Assembly: GCF_014596475.1 (NCBI RefSeq)
Contig: NZ_MECJ01000002.1
Location: 248,001 to 312,000 of the forward strand
Source of the DNA: Streptomyces sp. CBMA152
GTDB lineage: Bacteria; Actinomycetota; Actinomycetes; Streptomycetales; Streptomycetaceae
Length of the DNA: 64,000 nt
Reading direction: 5' to 3'
Positions 57,694 through 64,000 of this stretch are shown piece by piece; the stretch's first letter is position 1, and every line of letters begins with the position of its first letter. Both the position numbers and the translations under genes were made by a program. The notes under the pieces were generated by a model, which saw only the letters and a program-made list of their open reading frames with translations, was not told where the DNA came from and did not search any database.

Positions 57694-58620
57694 TCAGCGC
57701 CGGGCCCACCGGGGTGTCCACGCGTCGTCGTGGTCGGACGGCGTCGGGCCGAGGTGGTCGCGCAGCGCCGTGAGCGCGGGGTGGGTGTTGTCGGCGCGCC
57801 AGATCAACGAGTGCGGGTAGACCGGCGTCGGGTCGTGCACGGGGATGCGTCGCAGGTCGTACCCGGCGGGCCAGACGAAGCGGGTCTGTTCACCGACGAG
57901 GGTCGCCAAGTCCGATGAATCGGCGATCGCTTCAAGAAGGTGCTCCATGCCGAAGTTGGGGCCGAGCGGATCGATGGTGAGTCCGAACTCGGTGGCGAGC
58001 TCGTCGTAGTACGCGGCCCACTCGGTGCCGGTGACGATGCCGGGCATCCAGATCCGGTGGCCGACTAGTTGACGGAGTGTCACTTCCCGGGCGCCGGCTA
58101 GTGCGTGGCCCGGTCCGGTGAGCAGTTGCAGCGGCTCGTCGTGCACCCGCGCGGCTTCGATGCCTTCGGGGAGCTGCCGTACGGGCACGGTGACCGCGCG
58201 GAAGGTCGCGTCGATGGTGCCCGAGCGGACCGCCGCGATCGCCGCGTCGGCGTCGAAGAGGGTCACCACGTCGAGCTCGACGGCGGGATGCGCGCGGTGG
58301 AAGTCCTGCAGCAGACCCGCCGGGGCGAGTCGGCGACCGATCACGTCGACGCGCAGCGCACGCCGCCCGGGCCGCACGGACGCGGCCGCCCGTTCCTCGG
58401 CCTGGAGCAGAGCGCGCGCGTACGGCCGGAACGCCTGCCCGTCGATGGTGAGCCGAGCCCCGCGCGCGGTGCGCGTGAAAAGCCGTACACCGAGGTCCTT
58501 CTCCAGCGCGGCGACGCGCTTGGAGACGGCCTGCTGGGTGATCGAGAGATCGGCGGCGGCTTCCCGGAACTGACCCGCGTCCGCGACGGCGACGAAGGTG
58601 CGTACGGCATCGAGATCCAT
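57694..58620 (-). CDS. LysR family regulator
   Basis: A 308-residue LysR protein. The N-terminal winged helix is [20 protein letters not shown] through [19 protein letters not shown], and the C-terminal periplasmic-binding-like effector domain has the expected two-lobe spacing. ATG 58620 starts 139 bases from the divergent MFS gene, and a 7+7 bp inverted repeat lies between them, 19 bases before its start. It probably regulates the MFS gene. The CPT-like gene lies behind it on the same strand with a 46-base gap. Confidence 0.92.
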   Translation of the reverse strand: MDLDAVRTFVAVADAGQFREAAADLSITQQAVSKRVAALEKDLGVRLFTRTARGARLTIDGQAFRPYARALLQAEERAAASVRPGRRALRVDVIGRRLAPAGLLQDFHRAHPAVELDVVTLFDADAAIAAVRSGTIDATFRAVTVPVRQLPEGIEAARVHDEPLQLLTGPGHALAGAREVTLRQLVGHRIWMPGIVTGTEWAAYYDELATEFGLTIDPLGPNFGMEHLLEAIADSSDLATLVGEQTRFVWPAGYDLRRIPVHDPTPVYPHSLIWRADNTHPALTALRDHLGPTPSDHDDAWTPRWARR

Positions 58621-58638
58621 GTCGAGCGATCCTAACGA

Positions 58639-58655
58639 CACAACGAAGCGTTGTG
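58639..58655. promoter_or_regulatory. LysR operator candidate
   Basis: CACAACG-aag-CGTTGTG (58639-58655) is a perfect 7+7 inverted repeat in the divergent promoter between the LysR and MFS genes. Confidence 0.55.
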
Positions 58656-58758
58656 GCTGAGCCTCCGGACGGTTGTTTGATCTGCGGCCCGGCCGCTGGC
58701 TTTAATCTTGACGGCCAACATGAGGTTGTACGGGAACGTCACGGCGAGGGGGACTCAC

Positions 58759-60003
58759 ATGGTGGCGGGGCGACCGCTGGGGCGGCGGTTCGGGTGGCTC
58801 TGGGCGGCGTACGGGGTGAGCACGCTCGGCACCTGGCTGGCCTTCGACGCGTTCCCGCTGATCGCGATCCTCGTGCTGCACGCAGGCTCGACCGAGGTGT
58901 CGCTGCTCGCGGCGGCGGGCCTCGCGGTGGGGGCGGCGGTGGCGGTGCCGCTCGGCCCATGGGTGGAGTTCCGCCGCAAGCGGCCGGTGATGGTGGCGAT
59001 GGACCTGGTCCGGTTCGCGGCGGTGATCAGCATCCCGGCCGCGTACGCGCTCGGTCTGCTCGGCTTCGCCCAGCTCCTGGTCGTGTCGATCGTCGTCGCC
59101 GCGGCCGACATCACCTTCACCGCGGCCAGCGGCGCCTGCCTCAAAGCGCTCGTACGCCGCGAGCACCTGCTCGTCGCGAACGGGCGGTTCGAGTCGACGA
59201 CCTGGACCGCCACCGTGCTCGGCCCGCCGCTCGGCGGGGCCGCGATCGGGCTGTTCGGCCCGGTCACGACCGTGGCGGCCAACGCGGTGAGCTTTCTGCT
59301 CTCGGCGGCGGGGATTCGCGCGATCGGCGGGAAGGAGCCGCACCCCGTACGCACCGAGGCGCCGCGCGGCCGGGTCGGTGAACTGCTCGAAGGGTGGCGC
59401 TACATCCTGACCCACCCGGAGCTGCGCCCGCTGTTCTTCAACACGATCCTCGTGAACAGCCTGATCATGGCGACCGGGCCGCTGCTGGCCTTCCTCATGC
59501 TCGGCCGCCTCGGCTTCGCACCCTGGCAGTACGGCCTCGCGTTCGCCGTGCCGTGCATCGGCGGTCTCGTCGGCTCACGGCTGGCCCACCGCCTCGTCAC
59601 ACGGTTCGGACGGCACAAGGTGTTGATCACCACCGGGGTGCTGCGGGCGTGCTGGTCGATCGGGCTCGCCTTCGTCCGCCCCGGCGTCACCGGGCTCGTC
59701 GTGGTGATGGTCGTCGAGCTCGGCCTGATCACCTGCTCGGGCGTGTTCAACCCGGTGTACGCCACGTACCGCCTCGACCGGACCGCCACGGACCGGGTCG
59801 CCCGCACCCTGTCGGCGTGGTCGGTCAGCACCAAGACCGGCATCGCGGCGACGACCGCGGCGTGGGGCCTGCTGGCGGGCATGGTGGGCGCCCGCACCGC
59901 GATCGGTCTCGCCGGCGCCCTCCTCCTGGCGACCCCGCTCCTGCTCCTGAAGCTCCCGCACGTCGGCGGCGATCGGACGGCCGACGTGGTGGGGGCCGCC
60001 TGA
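58759..60003 (+). CDS. MFS transporter
   Basis: A 414-residue major facilitator with about twelve hydrophobic segments. The loop motif after the second helix appears as LGPWVEFRRKRPVM, a variant of GxLaDrxGrrxxl, and a second similar segment HRLVTRFGRHKVL lies after helix 8. It resembles the MFS group used for drug or metabolite export (enterobactin-exporter-like), driven by protons. ATG 58759 is preferred because GAGGGGGA lies six bases upstream; an ATG at 58720 is further upstream. The divergent LysR gene likely controls it. A small membrane protein gene follows with a 77-base gap. Confidence 0.9.
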   Translation: MVAGRPLGRRFGWLWAAYGVSTLGTWLAFDAFPLIAILVLHAGSTEVSLLAAAGLAVGAAVAVPLGPWVEFRRKRPVMVAMDLVRFAAVISIPAAYALGLLGFAQLLVVSIVVAAADITFTAASGACLKALVRREHLLVANGRFESTTWTATVLGPPLGGAAIGLFGPVTTVAANAVSFLLSAAGIRAIGGKEPHPVRTEAPRGRVGELLEGWRYILTHPELRPLFFNTILVNSLIMATGPLLAFLMLGRLGFAPWQYGLAFAVPCIGGLVGSRLAHRLVTRFGRHKVLITTGVLRACWSIGLAFVRPGVTGLVVVMVVELGLITCSGVFNPVYATYRLDRTATDRVARTLSAWSVSTKTGIAATTAAWGLLAGMVGARTAIGLAGALLLATPLLLLKLPHVGGDRTADVVGAA

Positions 60004-60080
60004 GCCGAGGTGTTCCGTGGCCGAGCCCGGGTACTCGGCCGGGCACCGCACGCCGAGGGGCGACGAAGGGGGCGAGTGGG

Positions 60081-60575
60081 ATGTCGGGCGATCGCGTACC
60101 CGCACGGGCGGACGGCAGGCACGAGAGCGCCGACCAACGCGCGGACCGCAGGTGGGGCGAGCTTATCCAGGAAGTACGGGTGACCCAGACCGGCGTACAG
60201 ATCCTCTTCGGATTCCTGCTGACCGTCGTGTTCACGCCGCGCTACCAGCAACTCCCGCACATGGACCGAACGATCTACATCGTGACGGTGGTCCTCGGCG
60301 CGGCGGCCACCGGCGCGCTCATCGGGCCGGTGTCCTTCCACCGGATCGTCGCCGGGCGGCGCATCAAACCCGAGGCGGTGCGCTGGGCCTCGCGCCTCAC
60401 CTTCGCGGGTCTGCTCCTGCTGCTGGCCACGATGACCTCGGCGCTGCTGCTCGTCCTGCGCGTGGCCACCGATGGCGGCTATGTGCCGTGGCTGGTGGCC
60501 GGGGTGGTCGCTTGGTATCTGGCCTGCTGGTTCGTGCTTCCCTTCTGGGCCCGCCATCGGCACACCACCGGTTGA
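60081..60575 (+). CDS. DUF6328 family membrane protein
   Basis: A 164-residue membrane protein. A charged N-terminus (ADGRHESADQRADRRWGELI) leads to the family core EVRVTQTGVQILFGFLLTVVFTPRY, and four hydrophobic segments follow. I recognise it as the actinobacterial DUF6328 family, typically encoded near stress or membrane genes, with no known role. ATG 60081 follows AAGGGGG. It is convergent with the rhomboid-like gene. Confidence 0.8.
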   Translation: MSGDRVPARADGRHESADQRADRRWGELIQEVRVTQTGVQILFGFLLTVVFTPRYQQLPHMDRTIYIVTVVLGAAATGALIGPVSFHRIVAGRRIKPEAVRWASRLTFAGLLLLLATMTSALLLVLRVATDGGYVPWLVAGVVAWYLACWFVLPFWARHRHTTG

Positions 60576-60587
60576 CGGTGGCCGCTC

Positions 60588-61247
60588 CTACGCGACGGTC
60601 GCGTGCTCCCGCGCCGCTTCTGATCGACGGTAGGAATGGAACCAGCGGGAGCGGGAGCCGAGGACGCCGAGGCCCAGGGCGACCAGGTGGCCCGCGTCTG
60701 CCAGTTCCTGGTCGATGATCCAGGCCACCGCGAGCAGTACGGTCAGCGCGGTGAGCCCCAGCAGGCGGACGCGCCGGCCGGCGAGGGCCAGCAGGCAGGC
60801 CGTGGTGGCGACCAGGCCGTAGCTGATCCCCACATCGCGGGCCCGGGACAGGGCACCAGGCAGATGGGCGAGGTGCATCAGCCACATGGCGCCTTCCGTG
60901 AGCAGCGTCGCCACGACGTGCCCGAAGAGGAAGACACCGAACCCCCGGATGCCTCCCCACCGCCACTCCGCGAGCCCGAGCACGACGGCCACCGCCGCGA
61001 TGCCGAGCAGTACGGGAACGCCGTCCACCACCAGCCCGCTGGTGAACAGGGTCCACCATTTCCCGACCTCCAGGTGGTGGACATTGCTGCTGTTGTGCCG
61101 GACGAACCGCGCCTGTTCCCCTACGGACTGGCTGGACATCCAGGCGGCCGTCACCAGCAGCAGCGTGACGTAGACCGTCGTCGCGGGCAGCCGGGGCACG
61201 GCGGCCAGCACCGTACGGACCGCCCGCCGCTCGCGCACCCCGTGCAT
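60588..61247 (-). CDS. Rhomboid-like membrane protein
   Basis: A 219-residue protein with about six hydrophobic segments. The regions resembling the rhomboid catalytic dyad are GISYGLVATTA (compare GxSG with the serine) and DAGHLVALGLGVLG (histidine in the last helix), so a serine and a histidine are in roughly the right places but the GxSG motif is altered to GISYG. It may be a divergent intramembrane protease or an inactive iRhom-like protein. ATG 61247 has no clear ribosome-binding site. It stands alone between convergent and same-strand LysR genes. Confidence 0.75.
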   Translation of the reverse strand: MHGVRERRAVRTVLAAVPRLPATTVYVTLLLVTAAWMSSQSVGEQARFVRHNSSNVHHLEVGKWWTLFTSGLVVDGVPVLLGIAAVAVVLGLAEWRWGGIRGFGVFLFGHVVATLLTEGAMWLMHLAHLPGALSRARDVGISYGLVATTACLLALAGRRVRLLGLTALTVLLAVAWIIDQELADAGHLVALGLGVLGSRSRWFHSYRRSEAAREHATVA

Positions 61248-61350
61248 CCGTACCTCTCGTCTCGCCTCATACGTCGACGCGTTCCAGCGCGCTCCCTTAC
61301 CAAGAGCGTCCAGGTGACGGGACGGTTGCGCGATGGTGGTGAGGCGGGAC

Positions 61351-62271
61351 TCACACCGCGCGCTCCATGAGCTGCCGCGCCGTCGCCCGGAGTTCGGCGA
61401 GGAAGGCCGCCACGGCGGGGGAGTCGGCGCGGCCGTGCGGGGTCGCCGCGTAGACCGCGCGGTGCGGCACGTCGTCCGGGTGGACGGGGACGAGCACGAT
61501 GTCCGCGCGGACCGAGTCGGCCGCGAGCGCGGGCAGCAGGGTCACCCCGAGACCGGCCGCGACGAAACCCTGCTTGGCGATCCAGTCCCGTACGACGAGG
61601 GTCGCACGCGGCCGGAAGCCCGCCTCCAGGACCGGCCGCATCAGGGTGTCCTCGGGCCGGGTGCTGCCCGCCACCCACTCCTCGTCGGCGAGCTCGGCCA
61701 GCCGCAGCCTCCGTCGACCCGCCATACGGTGGTCCAGCGGCACGGCCACGAACATCGGCTCGTCCAGCAGATGCCGCAGCGCGCAGCCGTCGAGGGCCCG
61801 TCCGGCCGTGGCGCTGACGACGGCGATGTCCAGCTCCCCGGAGGCCAGCAGCCCCAGATGTTTGACGGAGGGGCCTTCGGTACGGGCGATGGTCACACGG
61901 GGATGCAGCCGCCGGAACGCGGCGAGGCTGCGGGGGAGCAGTGCGGCGTCGGCGGTCGAGAACGCCCCGACCCGCAACAGCCCGCTGTCGAGGGTGCGCA
62001 GCGCGGTGAGTTCCGCGCGGGCCGCCGCGAGCCGGTCCCGTACGGCTTCGGCGTGCGGCACCAACACCCGCCCCGCCTCGGTGAGTTGGACGCCACGGGG
62101 CAGCCGGTCGAACAGGACGCTCCCCAGCTCGGCCTCCAGCGTCTGCACCTGGCGGGAGACCGCGGACTGGGTGTAGCCGAGGGCCTGGGCGGCGGCGGTG
62201 AACGACCCGTCGGCGGCGACGCGCAGGAAGACGTCGTAGAGGCTGGAGCCAGAGGCATGCGTGTCGGTCAT
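61351..62271 (-). CDS. LysR family regulator
   Basis: A 306-residue LysR protein with the DNA-binding helix-turn-helix in the first 65 residues (SLYDVFLRVAADGSFTAAAQ, VSRQVQTLEAELGSVLFDR) and a regular effector-binding domain. It is divergent from an NAD(P)-dependent dehydrogenase gene with 58 bases between their starts, so it likely regulates that gene. ATG 62271 is used; ATG 62280 and 62289 just upstream are equal alternatives because no strong ribosome-binding site distinguishes them. Confidence 0.9.
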   Translation of the reverse strand: MTDTHASGSSLYDVFLRVAADGSFTAAAQALGYTQSAVSRQVQTLEAELGSVLFDRLPRGVQLTEAGRVLVPHAEAVRDRLAAARAELTALRTLDSGLLRVGAFSTADAALLPRSLAAFRRLHPRVTIARTEGPSVKHLGLLASGELDIAVVSATAGRALDGCALRHLLDEPMFVAVPLDHRMAGRRRLRLAELADEEWVAGSTRPEDTLMRPVLEAGFRPRATLVVRDWIAKQGFVAAGLGVTLLPALAADSVRADIVLVPVHPDDVPHRAVYAATPHGRADSPAVAAFLAELRATARQLMERAV

Positions 62272-62329
62272 GGCTGCCATGCTAGACATTCGCTTGTGGC
62301 ATGAGTGAGGTGATCCGTACGGTCGTTCC

Positions 62330-63139
62330 ATGAACACGGACATGAAGACGAACACGCAGCGGGTCGCGTTTCTGGGACTGGGCAACATGGGCGCGCCGAT
62401 GGCCCGTCGGCTGCTCGGCGCGGGGTATGAACTGACGGTCTGGAACCGTACGGCCGCCAAGGCCGAGGCGCTGGTGGCGGAGGGGGCCGTGGTCGCCGCG
62501 AGCCCGGCCGAGGCCGTGGCCGACGCGGACGTCGTCATCACGATGCTCGCGGATCCGGCGGCGGCACTGGCCGTCGCGGACACGATGATTCCGGCGCTGC
62601 GGGAGGGGGCGACGTGGATCGACACGTCGACCGTGGGCCCGGACACGGTCCGGGAGTTGGCCGCGCGCCTGCCGCAGGGCGTGACGCTGGTCGACGCGCC
62701 GGTGATGGGCAGTGTGGACCGGGCGGCGACGGGTGAACTGCTGATCCTGGCGGGCGGTGACACCGGCGAGGTGGACGCCCTGCTCGCGGAGCTGGGGTCG
62801 GTGACACCCTGCGGCGAGGTGGGCACCGGAGCGGCGCTCAAGCTCGTCCTGATCAGTACGGTCATCGGCGGAGTGGCCCTGGTGGCCGAGGGGTTGCGAC
62901 TGGCCGAGGCACTCGGCCTGCCGGAAGAGCTGGCCCGCACGGCACTCGCGGCGAGCCCGGTCGCGGGGGTGGTGGCGCGGGCGTTCGCGACGGACGCCTA
63001 CTTCCCGGTGTCGCTCGCGGCCAAGGACGTGGCCCTGGCCACCGCGACGACCGACCTGCCGGTCCTGGAGGCGGTCCACACCGCACTGCGCTCCCGGCCG
63101 GAGCTGTCGAGCGCCGACCTGGCGTCGCTGCGTACCTGA
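62330..63139 (+). CDS. NAD(P)-dependent beta-hydroxyacid dehydrogenase family protein
   Basis: A 269-residue member of the 3-hydroxyisobutyrate/6-phosphogluconate dehydrogenase family. The NAD(P) fold is [20 protein letters not shown], followed by the NRTAAKAE specificity loop; the substrate region has [16 protein letters not shown], and the catalytic lysine lies in ALKLVLI-AKDVAL context ([10 protein letters not shown]). It oxidises a beta-hydroxyacid or reduces an imine; related proteins in secondary metabolism act as imine reductases. ATG 62330 follows the divergent LysR promoter. It is convergent with the DoxX gene. Confidence 0.88.
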   Translation: MNTDMKTNTQRVAFLGLGNMGAPMARRLLGAGYELTVWNRTAAKAEALVAEGAVVAASPAEAVADADVVITMLADPAAALAVADTMIPALREGATWIDTSTVGPDTVRELAARLPQGVTLVDAPVMGSVDRAATGELLILAGGDTGEVDALLAELGSVTPCGEVGTGAALKLVLISTVIGGVALVAEGLRLAEALGLPEELARTALAASPVAGVVARAFATDAYFPVSLAAKDVALATATTDLPVLEAVHTALRSRPELSSADLASLRT

Positions 63140-63175
63140 TCGTCGGCACTTCCTCGTACGAGATCTCTCCCGTCC

Positions 63176-63523
63176 TCACACGACGGCGAGGACGAGGGAG
63201 GCGACGGCGAGGGCGAAGTAGCCCCCGGGGAAGTGGATGTTGCCGTACACCCGGGCTCGGATGTGTGCCACGAGCGCGCCGAGGAAGAACAGCACCAGCC
63301 CGATGGCCGCGGCGACACCGATGACGTGAAAGCCGAGAAGCCCGAGCAGCAGTCCCACGGCTCCGGCGGCTTTCATCGTGGCCAGCATCGGCAGCCAGGT
63401 CCGGGGCAGATTCACTTCGGCCGAGTTGGCGAGGACGAACTGGGCCCGGGCGAAGTCGGCGACGGCCATCCCGGCGTTGGCCGCGATGGTGAGGGCGGTG
63501 ACGACTGCGTACGCGATGAACAT
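63176..63523 (-). CDS. DoxX family membrane protein
   Basis: A 115-residue protein with four hydrophobic segments and the DoxX-like core LANSAEVNLPRTWLPMLATMKAAGAVGLLLGLLGF. DoxX proteins form part of thiosulfate:quinone oxidoreductase in archaea and of the membrane-associated oxidoreductase complex in mycobacteria; the role of short actinobacterial members is unclear. ATG 63523 has GGGAGA 11 bases upstream. It is divergent from the LysR gene at the window end, which likely regulates it. Confidence 0.85.
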   Translation of the reverse strand: MFIAYAVVTALTIAANAGMAVADFARAQFVLANSAEVNLPRTWLPMLATMKAAGAVGLLLGLLGFHVIGVAAAIGLVLFFLGALVAHIRARVYGNIHFPGGYFALAVASLVLAVV

Positions 63524-63645
63524 GGTGACTCGGTATCTCCCGGTCGGGGGTCGTGTGCGGCGGCGAGCTGTCGCCCACCCGCTGTGTCGACCCTCGCCGA
63601 GGCTGCCGAGGTGCGTCCAATACCTGCTTCTATAACCTGATGGCA

Positions 63646-64000
63646 TGGACGTCGACACCAGGCTGTTGCGTTACTTCGTCGCGGTCGCGCGGGAGGGCAG
63701 TGTCACGGGGGCCGCGGAGCGGTTGTTCGTGTCGCAACCGGCGCTGACCAAACAGATCAAGCAGCTGGAAACCCAGCTCGGGGTGCGGTTGTTCACGCGT
63801 TCCCGCGCCGGGATGGCCCTCACCGAACCGGGCCGGGCGCTTGCGGAGGGGGTGCCCGCGCTGCTGTCCGGCTGGGAGCGGGTGCTGCGCGAGACCAAGA
63901 GCGCGGACAGCCGGGCGGCCCGTGTGCTGCGTATCGGTTTCCTGGCCAGCGCCGCCAACGAGGCCACCCAGCACATCGTCGCGGCCTTCACCCGGCTGCG
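63646..64000 (+). CDS. LysR family regulator (partial, runs off the window)
   Basis: The first 118 residues of a LysR protein: DVDTRLLRYFVAVAREGSVTGA and the recognition region [24 protein letters not shown] form the N-terminal helix-turn-helix, followed by the linker helix and the start of the effector domain (VLRIGFLASAAN). ATG 63646 is preceded by TATAAC at 63632-63637, so a leaderless start is likely; the ATG at 63641 is out of frame. The divergent DoxX gene is its probable target. The rest lies beyond the window. Confidence 0.9.

Noticed and set aside
1..64000. tRNA, rRNA, CRISPR arrays, insertion sequences or prophage
   Set aside because: No cloverleaf-like tRNA sequence, spaced repeat arrays, transposase motifs or phage structural genes were seen when reading both strands; a covariance-model search would be needed to exclude small RNAs.

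Overview
The window is high-GC actinobacterial DNA with all the hallmarks of a Streptomyces chromosome: very strong G/C third-position bias, frequent GTG and a few TTG starts, leaderless-looking promoters, a mycothiol-dependent maleylpyruvate isomerase-type enzyme, a Pls/PosA poly-amino-acid synthetase, a type I PKS with a crotonyl-CoA carboxylase/reductase (CCR) homologue, and rare TTA leucine codons concentrated in regulatory and secondary-metabolism genes. I see no rRNA, tRNA, CRISPR array, transposase or phage gene.

Layout. 0-8.3 kb: the end of a membrane protein, a TerD protein, a decayed C-terminal piece of a RodA/FtsW gene (in no annotated frame), then a 1325-residue poly-amino-acid synthetase with a lysine-like adenylation code, an exported M1 metallopeptidase (probable polymer hydrolase) and an intact FtsW/RodA paralogue. 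8.3-18 kb: housekeeping and exported proteins (dienelactone hydrolase, double glyoxalase-fold protein, class B-type acid phosphatase, tyrosine phosphatase, cupredoxin-like protein, cyclophilin, TPR glycosyltransferase), a toxin-antitoxin pair with a perfect 13+13 bp operator, and a collagen-like protein gene split by a one-base frameshift. 18-32 kb: an ABC exporter under a SoxR-box-like promoter, a TetR/hydrolase divergon, acyl-CoA and redox enzymes, a translationally coupled GT2 synthase plus GH26 hydrolase, and a Ser/Thr kinase with an eight-blade PQQ propeller. 32-42 kb: APH-fold kinase, AI-2E family transporter, small MT0933-like protein, TTA-containing lipoprotein, exported polysaccharide deacetylase, methyltransferase, prolyl iminopeptidase, class A beta-lactamase, aldo/keto reductase.

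42-57 kb is the most distinctive accessory block: a single-module PKS (KS-AT-degenerate DH-ACP, no KR, ER or TE) followed by a CCR homologue in the same operon, a LuxR-type regulator with two TTA codons, a TetR/membrane-protein pair (membrane gene with TTA), a four-gene coupled operon for CoA-ester metabolism (FAH hydrolase with TTA, SCP2-type thiolase, acyl-CoA ligase, cyclase-family hydrolase) facing its own TetR gene across overlapping palindromes, and a tandem carboxymuconolactone-decarboxylase gene driven by a textbook 19-bp-spacer MerR-type promoter without a local MerR gene. 57-64 kb holds a chloramphenicol-phosphotransferase-like kinase, three LysR genes with divergent targets, an MFS exporter and small membrane proteins, ending inside a LysR gene.

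How it may work together (inference): the Pls/M1 pair would make and trim a cationic poly-amino acid; the CCR would supply a branched malonyl-CoA to the lone PKS, with the bldA-dependent LuxR protein gating expression; the neighbouring TetR-controlled CoA operon could supply or recycle acyl chains or be an independent catabolic unit.
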